Positions 31,773 to 44,455 of a stretch of 64,000 bases of DNA are shown here, in pieces (within the stretch, counting starts at the first letter, position 1; every line of letters starts with the position of its first letter). The position numbers and the translations under genes are program-made. The notes below the pieces were generated by a model. It was not told the DNA's origin. It did not search any database and saw only the letters and a list, made by a program, of their open reading frames with translations. The stretch covers positions 496,001 through 560,000 of the forward strand of contig JAYKXP010000027.1 of the NCBI GenBank assembly GCA_037176845.1, read 5' to 3'. Origin of the DNA: Paramarasmius palmivorus (Eukaryota; Basidiomycota; Agaricomycetes; Agaricales; Marasmiaceae).

Positions 31773-34700
31773 ATGGACTACGACCGCTGGGATGCCCTCC
31801 TCCACCACATCTTCAAGCAAACTCAAGGAGATGCCTGGTTTCGTCCTCAAGAGGAGAATCTCACCTCTGGCGTAGCGGTACGCGTTGGTGATTCGCCTCC
31901 CGAATTTCGCGTTTTTCCCTATGAAAATATTTCGTTGGAGCCTTTCGAAGCAGCTGTAAAGGGGTTGAATCCGGTTCCAGCTGTTGCTGTAAAGATACGG
32001 AGCGCTGCAGTCCATGCTGCCTTGGGGGATTTGAAGGAAGGGGCAGACAGTTTGTACGTGGATACGAACACTAGGATTCAGGTGTTGGACACCATGCTGT
32101 CGCTGCCGCATGCTGACGCGGAGCAATGTGCCGCATTCATTGTCAGTCCTATTTGCACTTTGATCTTTTCTTGTTGATTAACTTTATGTTTTAAGCGAGA
32201 TGAACGTGTTCTTGTCGTCTGGTCCTCATCACTAGACGCTATCATTCCGACATGTCAAGACTTTGACGAACGCCTTATCAAGCTCCTTTGGCGTTCACGG
32301 CCTGCAGCAGCTAATACTAGCTCTTCTTTCATTTCTTCTGCCCCCAACTCTATCGCCGGTCATGCTGGAGACGCCGGATCTGTGTCGGGACATTCACTTG
32401 TCTCTAGCATTCGTCGTCATTCTCAACTTCTCCCCGTTTCAGTCACTGCCGATCCAGAGAAAGCGCTGGTCGCTGATCCTTCGACTGTGACCCCGCAGTT
32501 TAAAACCAAACGTACATGGTACGGCAAGAAGGTTCAGGTCCCAGTCAATGTCACTCCCCCACGCAGGACTGTGCTCTACGCTCCAGTATATAACGGTCTT
32601 GCAGCAGCCATGGCAGCTGTCTTTATCGGCAATGGTGTCAAGATCCTCTTATGGGAGTGGTATCTGGACAATATGTTCACCAGGTTCGCGTTGCTTGTGA
32701 CGCTACCATTCCTTTACTGTGTCTCCTTGGCAAGTCACGCCTTTTTGACACCGGGAGCTAATGCCAATGCTGACTCCTTATCTCTAGTTCTTCGCTTTGC
32801 AGATAATCCAAAATGTCACCATGGCGATCGGACCCATTGCGCATTATCACGAAAATAGTACCTATTTCTCCTCCGTGGTTCCTCCGCCGAATCCTCAGGT
32901 GGACGCTCGATTACCGCATATCACGATCCAGATGCCGGTGTACAAGGAAGGCTTGGAAAGCGTGTTAATGCCATCTGTCGAGAGTTTGAAGGCTGCGATG
33001 AAGACATATGCGAGGCAAGGGTGGGTCTTTCGATCATTCATTGCGGACGTTCAGTTGCTGATGTTTTCAAAAGTGGAACTTCTTCCATTTTTATCTGCGA
33101 CGATGGTCTCCGACTTTTGCCAATGGCAGACCGTGACGCTCGAATCCGGTGGTATCGTGAAATGGGCGTGGGTTGGGTTGCACGACCTCGGCATGGATGT
33201 CCTGCCGAAGGCTCTTCAGCTGAAGATGGCGACCCCGAGAAGGGAGCTGTTGGGAGGAAAGACAAGAGAGGCAGGGTGGAGACTTTCCACAGAGCGGGAC
33301 GATTCAAAAAGGCCTCGAACATGAATTACGGCCTCAAACTGAGTCTGTGCATGGAGAAGTGTCTGGAGACGCTGGTACACGAGAAGGAGACTGGTTCAGT
33401 TCATTTCTCCCGACAGTCGCACGGCCAGGCTACACCGACTCTTGCCCAATTAGCCTCACGGGAGCAGCATGAATTGGAGGAGAGTTTGAGTTCCTCGAAC
33501 TCACATCACAGGTACCCACCTACGTCTCCGAATCTAGGATCGCCGAAAAGTCGTTCTTTCGGATATGGCATGCAGTATCTTGGAAGAGACGGCGACGATA
33601 TGACGGTTAGCGCCACAGCCAGTATGACCGATCCTTTGACGAATCCGTTGGCATTTGGAACGCCCACACCTGGAACACCTGTGGTACCCGGCACGCCCAT
33701 TACTGGAGGAGCGGGTATACCTCTTCTCCCGACATCAGGAGTTGATGAACAAGGCGTTTTATCGTCCTTGGATACATTGGCATCCGAAGATCTGGGGGAA
33801 AAAGCTCTTCAGATGGCCATCGAGGAAGTTTACGAGACCTCGGGAAGGAAATGGAAACCATGGGCTGCGGGAGCAAAGGCTATGCGAATGGGAGAAATTG
33901 TTCTGTTGGTGGATAGTGATACCGTCGTTCCTGAGGTATGATGCTTGGTTCAAGATGACGATGACGATGCTAATTCTTCCGACTTAGGACTGTCTGCGTG
34001 ATGCCGCTCGTGAAATGGGTCAAGACCAGAACGTTGCTATTATTCAACACGAGAGCGATGTGATGCAGGTTGCTCATCATTATTTCGAGAATGGAATCGC
34101 CTACTTTACCAGGAGGATCAACAAGTGTATTTCAATGGGTGAGTGCCTAGTCATGGTCAAAGTATCACGAATGCTAATTTCTCGACAGCTTGTGCAAATG
34201 GCGAAATCGCCCCTTTTGTCGGTCACAATGCGTTCCTCCGATGGCGAGCCCTTCAAGACGTCGCGTACACCGATGGAAACATCTGGTCCGAGTGTAACGT
34301 TTCGGAAGATTTCGATATGGCTTTGCGACTCATGAAGAAAGGCTGGGTTGTAAGGTGTGTCCTCTACCATCATGGGCTAGATTGAACCTAATGGGACATA
34401 TTAAGATGGGCCACCTACTCAAAAGGCGGCTTTAAAGAGGGTGTCAGTTTAACTGTTGATGATGAGCTTAATCGTTGGATGAAATACGCATATGGATGCA
34501 ACGAGTACGAGTCTACACTTCTCATGTCATCCTTGTTCAAAATCTCACATCTCTATCACAGGCTACTATTCAATCCAGTTGTGGAGTGGTGGCGTAAAGG
34601 TCCCATCGCTCCTCAGATACATCGATTCATGTGGTCGAACGCGCCGTTACATTACAAGATATCCATGATGGCGTGTACGTGTTCTTCGTCTTCCATGTGT

Positions 34701-35825
34701 TCCTGAAACGAGGCCTCACGCTCGCCTCACAGACATGTTCTCATACTACGGTATTGCCGCCGCGCTCCCAATCGCGCTTCTGAACTATACGCTGCTCGGT
34801 TTCCAGCTCCCCGTCGATGGCTTCTACTTGCACAGTTGGGAGATATGGCTCGCAACCACGGTGGTCTTCTTTGGAAGTGGCAATGTTGGCTACACAATAC
34901 TGGGATATCGATTAGGTGAACGTGAACTGGTGAGTAAGATCGCTCCATTTTGTATTCTTCCTTGTTGGCTTTGGAGATGGGGTCAGTGGTGGTGTGAGAA
35001 GCGCAGGTTCGGGGAGTGTGGCGTACGTGTGTCTAGGCGCGTGGGTAAGCTATAAGTGATGAGGACCCCGGACACCTTTCCATTTCTTTTCTGTTGTCCT
35101 CGTTCAAGTTGCCCTTTCTCCCCGTGTTTCGTGTGAACAGTGGCTGACGATCTGACAGATTAAAGGTGCTCTAGAGAATTTGATGTGGATACCGTTCTTG
35201 TGAGTAGTGATCCTCTCCACCTCACAGCACTTTGGCTGTCGGTGATTTTGGGCATGAGGTTTTCCTGCGCCTTCCTTTCCTGTCAATTGTCATCGGCGCG
35301 TAAAACTGATAACATTCCAACAGCTTTTTCTTCTTCGGCGGTCTCAGTATCCCAGTCTCGCAATCAATTCTTGCGCATGTGTTCTCGTATAACATAACAT
35401 GGTCTGCCACAATCAAGGAGGTTGAGCGATCAAACTTCTTCAAGGAGATACCTAAGATTGCGAAACGGTGAGCCAAGCACGCTCGCTTATCGCCCGACAT
35501 TAGATATGCTGACCAGTAACTCTAAAGGTTCTGGTTCTCACTTCTGACTTGCATCATTATCGTTGCCGGAATGATCATTTGTGCGACACCTCTGGTCCCG
35601 ATAGGTTTCAGAATAGATAGCACGGGGTGGGCTGTCATCTTCCCTTTATCGTAAGCCTTTATCTACTGGAAAACACTCCGTTTCTGACAATGTCTGCCAC
35701 CTAGGGTTGTTTGTGCATGTCATATCTTGTTCCCGGTATGTACATTAGTTCTATCATATCTATTCCATACTCATCTTGTCTCAAAGATCGTACTAAACCC
35801 GTGGTTGATGGTCTTCTCCTACTAA
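31773..35825 (+). CDS. Family 2 membrane glycosyltransferase
   Basis: Large gene, roughly 1,100 residues with about ten short introns. The N-terminus is soluble (MDYDRWDALLHHIFKQTQGD; RDERVLVVWSSSLDAIIPTC). Two helices precede the catalytic domain (YAPVYNGLAAAMAAVFIGNG; ALLVTLPFLYCVSL). GT2 signatures are PHITIQMPVYKEGLESVLMP, SSIFICDDGLRLLP, EIVLLVDSDTVVPE (DxD), SECNVSEDFDMALRL (ED, 34302-34316) and DDELNRWMKYAYG in the place of QxxRW. A low-complexity Ser/Pro/Thr insert (PTPGTPVVPGTPITGG) sits between the first Asp and the DxD. The C-terminal half has five or more helices. This is a processive-type GT2 architecture resembling cellulose-synthase-like enzymes; it lacks the QRRRW of chitin synthases. 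It probably makes or modifies a cell-surface polysaccharide. Confidence 0.85.
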
Positions 35826-36391
35826 TCTCCCCTTCACTGGAAACCGTCAATAGTGATATACGTTACTTACGGTCTCTCCGCGAACTCTTTCTCCACCCAT
35901 AACACTTGCGCCTGTTGTCAGTCGCACACATTCGTTTAGACCGCGCATGCTCTTGAAGAACACCACTTTTCTTATCATACCCCAATTCTTATTGCTGTCA
36001 TTGAACATGTTTTCTACTCTTCACCCTGTATTGCCTTAATGTTCTTGGACTCTACGTTGATGGTTCCGGACGAAGGACTTGCATCATGTGCATTTTGCTC
36101 TATTTTTATGATACACGGTAGTATACCACTTAGCATATTCATATGTAGATGTGCACGAATTCAGGATTAGATTGAATTGAAGGGCGCGAAATGCGCAGAC
36201 AACGCACGGAGGAGTTTACAATATATTTTCGAAGCAGTGTCATACAACAAGAGTTCATGAAGGATGGTGGTAATAAATAAGATTTAACGGTCTTAAATAA
36301 GTTAGTAGGTATAATAATCTACACCTAATGTATCAATATCTGATTCGTGCCTTCGATGGTTGCGACTCACAGTTAGACTTCGTCGACGAGT
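35826..36391. other. Convergent 3' intergenic region
   Basis: AT-rich, with no features supported between the facing 3' ends of the GT2 and repeat-protein genes. Confidence 0.5.
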
Positions 36392-37165
36392 TCAATTGCC
36401 GTTGTGGCCATCTCTGAAGGGACCATGGTGACCACGACCAGGTCCCCCTCTGCCAGGTCCTCCACGCCCAGGTCTACCGGTGGGCGTCCCAGTCGGTTCA
36501 CCGGTAGGTGTAGCTCCCTCGCAGTCACTGCTTGATGTTACTCCAGTGGGCGGAAGTTCGCCTGTTGCGATGGAAGATGGAATTCCAGTTGGTTCACCGC
36601 TTGCACCAGATGACGGCACACCAGTCGGCTCGGTGCCACCCGAAGAAGGTACACCAGAGGATGTTATACCTGAGGGTTCACCAGTGGCACCTGATGAGGG
36701 AGCCCCAGTAGGTTCATCGCCTCCAGAAGAAGGTACACCGGTTGGCTCACCAGCACCAGACGAAGGAGCATTAGTGGGTGTTGCACCAGATGAGGTTACG
36801 CCAGAGGGTTCGCCACTAGCACCGGATGAAGGTACCCCAGTAGGATCTCCGGTTACACCAGATGAAGGAGGACCTGTTGGCTCACCCCCTGCACCAGATG
36901 ACGGAACCCCTGTAGATTCACCGCTTCCACCTGATACTACGCTGGACGAAGGGAAGCTTCCGGTAGGCAGGCTCGCTGATCCCGAGCTTTCTGGGAGAGT
37001 TTGGGTGCCAGTAATAGGCGGTCCTTCCTGGCGCGGCAGCTGTAGAAACAGGCCACGGCCACGGTCAGCAATCGTATATCATCTAAGAGCAGCGGAAGAC
37101 CTCACAACTGCGGCAAACGAAGTAGCGGCCAGGACAAGAGAGATGAAGGCAGGTGAGAACTTCAT
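36392..37165 (-). CDS. Secreted low-complexity repeat protein with Arg-Gly-rich tail
   Basis: The signal peptide MKFSPAFISLVLAATSFAA (start at 37165) is followed by an intron of about 65 nt and LPRQEGPPITGTQTLPES. About eleven imperfect repeats of 10-12 residues of the type SSGA-GEPTGVP come next, with variants TGPP, TGIT and TNAP. The chain then changes to CEGATPTGEPTGTPTGRP and a basic tail GRGGPGRGGPGRGHHGPFRD. The repeat is rich in Ser, Thr, Pro and Gly and should be O-glycosylated; no membrane anchor is seen, so it is probably released or wall-bound. The opposite strand also has a long open frame over the repeats, but without signal peptide or tail logic. Unknown function: adhesin, wall filler and effector-like protein are all possible. 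Confidence 0.72.
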
Positions 37166-38527
37166 AGTTTATCGTGTGTAATGTGCTGTATAGTGCGTCG
37201 AGGACGATGAAGTGAGGAAGCAAAACTCGATGGTGAACAAGAGTTTTAGCAGCCTGCCTTTATATGTTTTGGGATCCCGTACCCGATCAAGTCTGGGTGG
37301 GCCATTCATCGTAGGTATGAAGTATACCTTGGAGTGCGTTCATTACTCATACTGCAACTGTGCTTGGTGCTGGACGCAGAGAGTGGAGGGCAATTGCGTG
37401 ATACTCCAAACATGGATTGTAGTCGTGGAGAATCATTCTTGTGGTCTGAGGGGCGTTTCAGCTTGCCGCACGGATATAATGGGTGGATCCAGTCCTAAGA
37501 AACGGGTGTTCGACGACGACGGTATACGATTCTAAAGACGTCATTAGTTGATGTGAGGTCGACGAGATGATTGACTCAAGCCTCAACAACTTACTCAGTA
37601 GCCGGGAAAATAACTTCCAATGACCCTCAATTTCACTGGATGATATAATGATCATCAAGGATTGTCGCGATAATGCCCAGAGACGGAAACGGCGACACCA
37701 AATTTGTGGCGACTGATTTGATGGATACTGGGGAGCGGCTCTACATCATTGTGATTACGATCTCGTTGATTAAACGAAGGGATATGTATACGACCATATG
37801 TGAATAGTGGTAGAACTTGGGCGTTTCATCCGATGATCCCGAAACCGAGCATTTCTCCACAAATGGCTCCATGTAGTATGTAAAGCTCCATCTATTTCAT
37901 ATATTTCCGTTGGTATCACAAGAAAAAGATGGTCTGTCGTTGCGGAAGGTACTGCAACTGCAGTATTAAGGTGGCCGGCACCTTGGGAATCCTAAGTGAC
38001 AGGACATATGATATTGTGTTGAAGGGAGCGTACCGCTGGGGCCAACGAGATGCAGTCGTGAATCGGAGCTACAAGTATCCCTGAACAGTCAGTTGACCTG
38101 CAGTGGCCGATAGCATTAGCGGTCGCCGTGTCATGAAAAAAGTCAAAATCATTTGCAAGTACTAGATTTCGGAATACTATCCGATCTAGATGGTCGCTTG
38201 AACTACGAGTTGCAAGGAGCTCGATGAAGATCAAGATGAACCTAGCGTTTCATGAGATATATATCAATGAAAGTGAAGGATGACATTACCGCGTAGAAAA
38301 TGCACGATAGAACAAGCACCCCTCGTACCATGTCTACTTCCATTGAGATTTTCATTGTGCAATAAAGAGACATCCGTTTACACGGTTCATCAGGCAAGTC
38401 CTCCTGCTCACCCATTGGCCATACGGTTTGCACTGTATCTCATCGAACGCGTCTTCATTCTCGTTCTTGAGTCTCAAGACCATGAACGGCGTGTGGATGG
38501 AACTGCGACTGACACTTCACCAGAATG

Positions 38528-38541
38528 TGATTATGTAATCA
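38528..38541. promoter_or_regulatory. Conserved palindrome TGATTATGTAATCA, spacer 2
   Basis: Six-base arms around TG, with core TTATGTAA as bound by several bZIP factors. The identical 14-mer recurs at 42764 and nearly so at 46952. It lies 1,701 bp before the ATG of P450-2. Confidence 0.4.
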
Positions 38542-40097
38542 GGCCGACATCGGGGTAATATGGAAGACGGGGACGACTAGTTTGGATACGACAAGTGGAT
38601 TGGGGCGTAAACAGGAACGTGACAACGTCTGCTTTTGGCGACCGCGAGCGACAAATAGTTACAGCTGTGATAGGTGATCAACCGTCAGCGATAGATGCTT
38701 GGTGTAAGAGATGGAGTTGACGCACTGCATTCTCCAATATCTGTCTTGCTTTGAGCAACGGCGTGATCTCGAGGGGCTCAAGATAACTGGGCGTGATATC
38801 CAGTGATGGTACTCCTTCCATAACGAGAACCACAGGAGTAGATGCCCCAGCTACAGCCTCGTATCATCGTAGATGTCGGAGCAGCGTCGAGTTATCGGTC
38901 AGTTACCTGCAATAGACGAGTTAGTGACAACTATTTAAAGGGTACTAAAATCACTATACCACATTCACCGATATCTTGTCCATGGGCATTCTCCTATATC
39001 GATAGAAACGATGCCACCGTCAGCGGACCGTGAAGGGTGTACCTCAGGCGCTGGCTGTAGATGGTGACGGTGTTGATGGTAACGGTTAAGAGGCAACGAC
39101 GCCTGCATGCTTAGGAGCGTTGAGGACACGGCAGTATCGGCTGTCCCAAAAAGTTGCAATCCATCCTCCATTTGCCAGAGGTAGATCTTCACCACCGACG
39201 ACCAAGCACGGATCATCGACATTTCGCTGGAAACTCCAGAGTTGGCCACAGGATATATGTCATTCAGAAAGTCTTGGTTCATGTATAAATGTTGCGATGG
39301 ACGACATAATATCGAAGATTGAGCGTTGACGAACGATTGCGCCCGGCATGTTTGGACGAAGTCATCCTATTTTTTACTGCGCGATTTCCGTGTTTCAGTC
39401 GTTGAGCGATAGCACTGTAATCTGTGACTGAGCCGCGAAGATTAGCCAGGACCCGCTACAAGTCAACATAGGACGTACTTTCTTCCAAAACCCATGTTTT
39501 CAACCTCGAACCAGAAACTCAATCCTGTTTGAAAATCCCGAAATCTTCCTGAGCGATTTCCTGGGCGACATTCGGTAAGGAAAGTGACACACAGCATTCG
39601 AATGCAACACTCACTAGAAATTAAGGCATCTCAGATCTCAGGAGCAGAATGGTATGCGGCCGTAAAACAAATCGCTGGGAAACATGATGGTCAAGAAGAA
39701 AGCTTCAGGCAATCAACACGGCTAAATCCGGCGACACCTTGCCAATTTCTCTCATGATCATGACCGTGACTGAGTTCCTCCTTCCTCACTTGTTCCTCAC
39801 TGGGATTTTTATCTGGAATGTCGTTTGGTCTTGAAAGACACTCCATCCCCCTCCACGCATCGAACTCATTATTCAAGTAAGACTTTGACCATATTTGTTT
39901 CAACTTTCCTCATATAGATAACTCACGGCTTTAGCTTCAGGCTTCAACACCTTGTACAGAGCCACTAAATACAGAACAGTACCCAAGATACTATTATGGT
40001 TTGCTAATGAGCAGCCTCCGTCAAGACTTTGCCAGTTTAGATGATGCCCTGATTGACACGGTGCCCAACGCCGCATCGGAGTCAGTATGCGATAACA

Positions 40098-40104
40098 TAT
40101 AAAT
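40098..40104 (+). promoter_or_regulatory. TATA box of P450-2
   Basis: TATAAAT lies about 130 bp before the ATG at 40229. Confidence 0.4.
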
Positions 40105-40228
40105 CCAGTATGGCATTGTTCGTCTCGTTGCAATCGCGCTCCGGGCTACACACGCCAAACCACATACTGAAACACTGCTCCACGCTATAGAAGCCCAAGA
40201 AACTGAATTGCACCTGGGGAGCGCCGCT

Positions 40229-42160
40229 ATGAATCAATCCCTTGCGGCGCTGCTACTGCTACTGCTATTTGTTTCTCTTCTATCATGCTATCGGTTATGG
40301 CTGCATCCATTACGCAATTTTCCTGGTCCTGCACTCGCTGCAATAACGGGATGGTATCGCGTTTACTATACTGCGATTGACGAGGAAGGCTGGGTAGCCC
40401 ATCTCGAGAAGCTCCATCAGCTTTACGGTACGTTACTTGACCCAAATGCTTACCCTTCCGATTATAACTGTTTGAACGCAACTACGTAGGCCCAGTAATC
40501 CGAGTAACGCCGTCAGAGGTAACCAGCCCACTGGCAGGCGTACCTCATGTGCTAATCAAAGTTCTAGCTTCATTTCAACAATCCTGATGCATTTGACGAT
40601 ATCCATGTAACCCCAAAACCTTCCTATATCAAAGATCCCGAATTCTACGGCTCCTTTGTGACACCAAATGCCGTGGCTGCATTACATGATCCCCAGAAGG
40701 CTTCAAAACGCAGACATCTACTTGGGGCATATTTTTCCAGGCGGTCGGTTTTGCAGTTGGAACATGTTGTGCAACGTACAGTGTGTATAGGTCTCTCATA
40801 TCCTCTCAAATCACGTTAATTTTTATCTTAGGTCGATACTTTAATCGAGCGACTATCTACGTACGCTGAGACCCGCGAACCGGCCGACCTCTTCCTTGGG
40901 TATCGTGCAACCACACTCGACATTATCACATCCTATCTTTTCGCACAGCGCTTCAACGCTCTTGACTCCCCCAAATTCCAACACCCACTTCTCATAGGCT
41001 TAGACGAGTCGCTACGAGCAGGGTGGCTCGGAAGGTATCTTCCCATTCAACTCGACAAATGGCTCCCAGAATGGGTTCTTCGAAAGGCCGCACCAAAGGT
41101 CATTCCCCTGCTAGACCAAGTGGGTTACATTACCAGGCAATTGGATAAAATATCTGCCGATCCACCTTCGTTGCACGATGCGGGTCACAAAGCCATATTT
41201 AGCGTGCTTTTCGATACATCGAAGTCAGATACGGGCGAAGATCCTTGGGTCTTTCCTAAAGCTCAAGTGATCGATGAATGTTTCAGCTTGCAGTTTGCTG
41301 GGAGCGATACAGTAGGAAACGCGTGTATGGTTGGAACCTATGGACTTTTGGCGAACAAGGAAGCTTTGTGTAGGCTGAGGCGGGAGTTGGATGTAGCATG
41401 GCCAGACATTCATTCACCTATGACTTGGGAAGCACTAGAGAGGCTTCCGTATCTGGTGAGCTGCTGTCGACTGTTGTCGTCTATCAATACCTACACTTTG
41501 GCTTGACTAATACCTCCTACAAGGGCGCCGTCATTAAGGAATCGCTGCGTTTATCGTATGGCGTTGCAAGTCCTCTACCAAGGAAAGTGGGGTCTTCTGA
41601 CACAGTAATCGCAGGTGTACCTGTACCAGCTAAAGTAGGGTCATTTGATTTGTTCGTTCAGCGGCCACAGACTCAACGCGTTTCTATCTTTGCAGACCAT
41701 TGTTTCCTGTGGCACGTATTTCGTTCACAGTGACCCAGACATCTTCCCGGAACCAAAGTCATTCAGACCTGAGCGTTGGCTCAACAAAGACTCTCGTATC
41801 CTTGAGAAATATCTTGTTGCGTTCTCCAAAGGACCTAGAATCTGTCTTGGTATCAAGTACGCCTTTCTCCCATCTTAGTAGTGCACTGCATACTGAAGAA
41901 TATACAGCCTAGCATGGTGTGAGCTGTATCTCATCTTCGCCAACGTGTTCAGGAAGTTAGATTTGGAGATCTGGAATACGGCGTGAGTACCATCGTTTTT
42001 GAGTCTTGACATGCGAGCAACTGACCATTATACCAGAGAGGACGATTTACGATTCCTGGATTTCTTCCTGCCGATGTACACCGGAAATCATCTGCATGCG
42101 CATGTCAAGATCAGAAAGAACTATGTCACTGGGGTTTGTCTAACAAAATCGAACTTTTAG
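40229..42160 (+). CDS. Cytochrome P450 monooxygenase (P450-2)
   Basis: First gene of the tandem array. Anchor MNQSLAALLLLLLFVSLLSC, hinge YRLWLHPLRNFPGPALAA. Diagnostic blocks are IKDPEFYGSF, ASKRRHLLGAYFSRRSVLQL, LDIITSYLFAQRFNALDSP, I-helix LQFAGSDTVGNACMVG, ESLR, FRPERWLNKDSR and haem loop AFSKGPRICLGI. The gene can be read through without a break using introns of about 50-60 nt placed as in its paralogues. The C-terminus is longer than in P450-4: after NHLHAHVKIRK it continues NYVTGVCLTKSNF to a stop at 42160. ER-membrane monooxygenase needing a P450 reductase; substrate unknown. Confidence 0.9.
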
Positions 42161-42763
42161 AACGGAGCTTCGCTACAAATGACTTGTACTTTGGAGTAAA
42201 GGATTAAGTTGCTTTGCATTGTACGATAGGGTGAAGATACATGGGATAGATAATACACCAAGGTGAGCTGCGACATGGTCACGGTGCACAATTGGTTGCA
42301 ATTCAGCGATTTCGGGCATGCTAGTGGTACAAACGTGAGAGGGTCTCTAGGGCGGAGTTTAGTGAGGCACTCACCCATATTATTATGAATAGGATGATCT
42401 CGTTAATCTGATATGAGTACGCTTGTATCATTACCATATGTTGAAAGAAATAGGTTGCTGTCGGAGACCTCAGTGTCACAAGAAGCGACCACCTTGGGAA
42501 TCATGAGCGATGGGGACTATCATAATGAGATGCAGGAAACGTACCGCTGGTGGGGAGGCCGAGGGCCAACTTGAACATAACACCATGCGTGCAGCGGAAA
42601 GGCCTCGTTTCTGAGTCGGTCCACTAGGCATATCCTTCGACCCAGGGCCGCAAGACCTGGTCTGAACCGCAACGAGTAAGTTCTCATCATACCAGTTCTT
42701 GATCCTTGAGGGCATGAGCGGTAGGTCAAAGGAGCTGCAGCTGCAACTTGCTCGGACGTGCCA

Positions 42764-42777
42764 TGATTATGTAATCA
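42764..42777. promoter_or_regulatory. Conserved palindrome TGATTATGTAATCA, spacer 3
   Basis: Identical to the copy in spacer 2 and 1,692 bp before the ATG of P450-3, almost the same distance as in the preceding unit. Confidence 0.4.
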
Positions 42778-44406
42778 GACTCGAAATCAAAGTTGCATCG
42801 AAGGTGAACCGGACTCTGTCGGTCAAGTGTGGATAGCGACGATCGAATGGCTTTGCGAGAAGAAGGTTCCTTGACTGGAGTAGGTGGCAGCATAAAGAGT
42901 ATTTTTGTAGCTGTCTCACGGATAAGGGTCAATAATGAGTGGTTACAAATGATAAATCAACGTCAGCGATGGATATCTCGAGTATGTACTGGAGTAGGCG
43001 TACCACATTCTCCGCTAAAGAGCCTTGCACCAATGTAGGGGCTTATTGCAGCCCTCCAGTATCTCCAGTCTTGAGCTCCCCCGAGATATTCAGAAAGTAC
43101 CACTAGTTATTGCATTCTTCCCGATGATACAATTCCTGCGTATGGTGTGTGATAGTATTTGACAGCATTAGCTATTTTCCACCAGGCTAGGACCGATTGG
43201 GGAAATAATGAGTAAAGGGGCGTTGGGTTGATCACTGTTCAGCACATACAAGTATTATAGGCGGCCCGAGTCGGAGAGCTGTTATACATCCCAAATACAT
43301 CCTTTGGCGCACGGAAGGCTGTTTCTTCGATATGTTCGGGCATGCGTCAAGGTATCGCAGAACATACGATCACAGTTTGCTAGAACTATAAACTTTCCGC
43401 ACAAGTGCTTTCGTTCATGCAGATGTAGCGCGACCGCCCCTTGCCCGAAAGAGAAATGCTGCGAGTAGTTGGTTGGTATGGGTGCCTATACGAGGATTGC
43501 CGTGCGTATGCCGCGAATAGAACGATGGAATGCATAAGAGATTCCCAGAGATGAACAGGGAATAGAGTCGTTCAGAACTGACACAAAATGAGTCGCGGCG
43601 ATCAGAAGCCGCTTATTATACAAGTTGATATAGGACGTACTTTCTTCTGGGATCATGCAGGCATAACCACCGGTACCCATAACCGTATTCCTAATCCTAT
43701 GCAACAGATATCGTGCATTGTAACGACTTATATCTTGATCCCTTGAGGTATTGAGTGACAGTCAAATATAAAATCGTCCTGGGCAATTTGGGTAAGCAAA
43801 ACGACACGTAATATTTGAATGGAATCATACTTACTGGAAACAAAGGTATCTCAGAGGGAGACTAGTTAAAGATTTTGGAGAAACCGCTGGGGGAACATGA
43901 TGGTCGAGAGAGAGACGCGGATAATAATCAGCAACGTGACAACCAAATCACGTAACCAACACCTTTGCCCAATTCCCTCACGCCGACGGCGTCAACCTCA
44001 CGTTCTCAGAAAAGCTCGGTTTCATTATTCTCTGGCGCATTCCGAAGACCAGTCCCAATCCAATCAAGCTTTAGCATTAAATGGCAGTGAGCCTTTGAGC
44101 AGTGAGCGCTCGAGTGAGCGCTTGAGCACCTGTGTCCTCGTCATATTCCAGATAACTCATGGCTTCGGCCTAGAAATTCCAGGAATTGACATGCACAGGG
44201 TCATGCAACTACAATACGGCGGCCGAAATTGCTGCTAGTACTTGCCAAGGCATTCTAATTTAAAACAGATGGGGCGCCCAACGTGCCGCAATCAAGCCGC
44301 AATCCCCGAATCCGAGAGGGTACTGACATTGTCCAGACTCCAGACCCCATTTCGTTGCAACCGCCCAAGGTTATGCCATCTGACACGCTTAAACGCCACT
44401 CAGTGC

Positions 44407-44416
44407 TATATATAAG
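44407..44416 (+). promoter_or_regulatory. TATA box of P450-3
   Basis: TATATATAAG lies 40-50 bp before the ATG at 44456, much closer than in the two sister genes. Confidence 0.45.
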
Positions 44417-44455
44417 CACCTGAAGTCGTGAATTCGTACCTGGAGAGCACTAAGT

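Larger units (their letters stand above)
37166..40228. other. P450-2 upstream spacer with decayed duplicated sequence
   Basis: From about 37970 this DNA is related to the spacers in front of P450-3 and P450-4 (shared strings CACCTTGGGAATC, TGATTATGTAATCA, TAGGACGTACTTTCTTC, ATCTCAGA). A minus-strand frame near 40133-39900 reads SILGTVLYLVALYKVLKPEA with a good donor site, and another at 39282-38965 reads MNQDFLNDIYPVANSGVSSE; neither gives a complete gene. Confidence 0.55.
42161..44455. other. Spacer between P450-2 and P450-3
   Basis: Related to the other two spacers over much of its length. Minus-strand remnants include HLRCNFDFESDYIIMARPSK, and GACGATTTTATATTTGACTG after an acceptor-like CCCAG. 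No intact gene is seen. GAGCGCTCGAGTGAGCGCTT lies near 44106. Confidence 0.5.

Noticed and set aside
31773..35825. Chitin synthase identity for the large glycosyltransferase
   Set aside because: The GT2 motifs are present but the QRRRW of chitin synthases is replaced by LNRWMKYAYG, and the N-terminal soluble part does not fit chitin synthases.
36420..36960. CRISPR-like array
   Set aside because: The periodic sequence is coding low-complexity repeat (SSG-GEPTG type) without identical repeats separated by unique spacers, in a eukaryotic genome.
36480..37181. 233-residue plus-strand open frame over the repeat region
   Set aside because: It is the antisense of the secreted repeat protein; it has no signal peptide or domain, whereas the minus strand gives a signal peptide, a good intron and a sensible tail.
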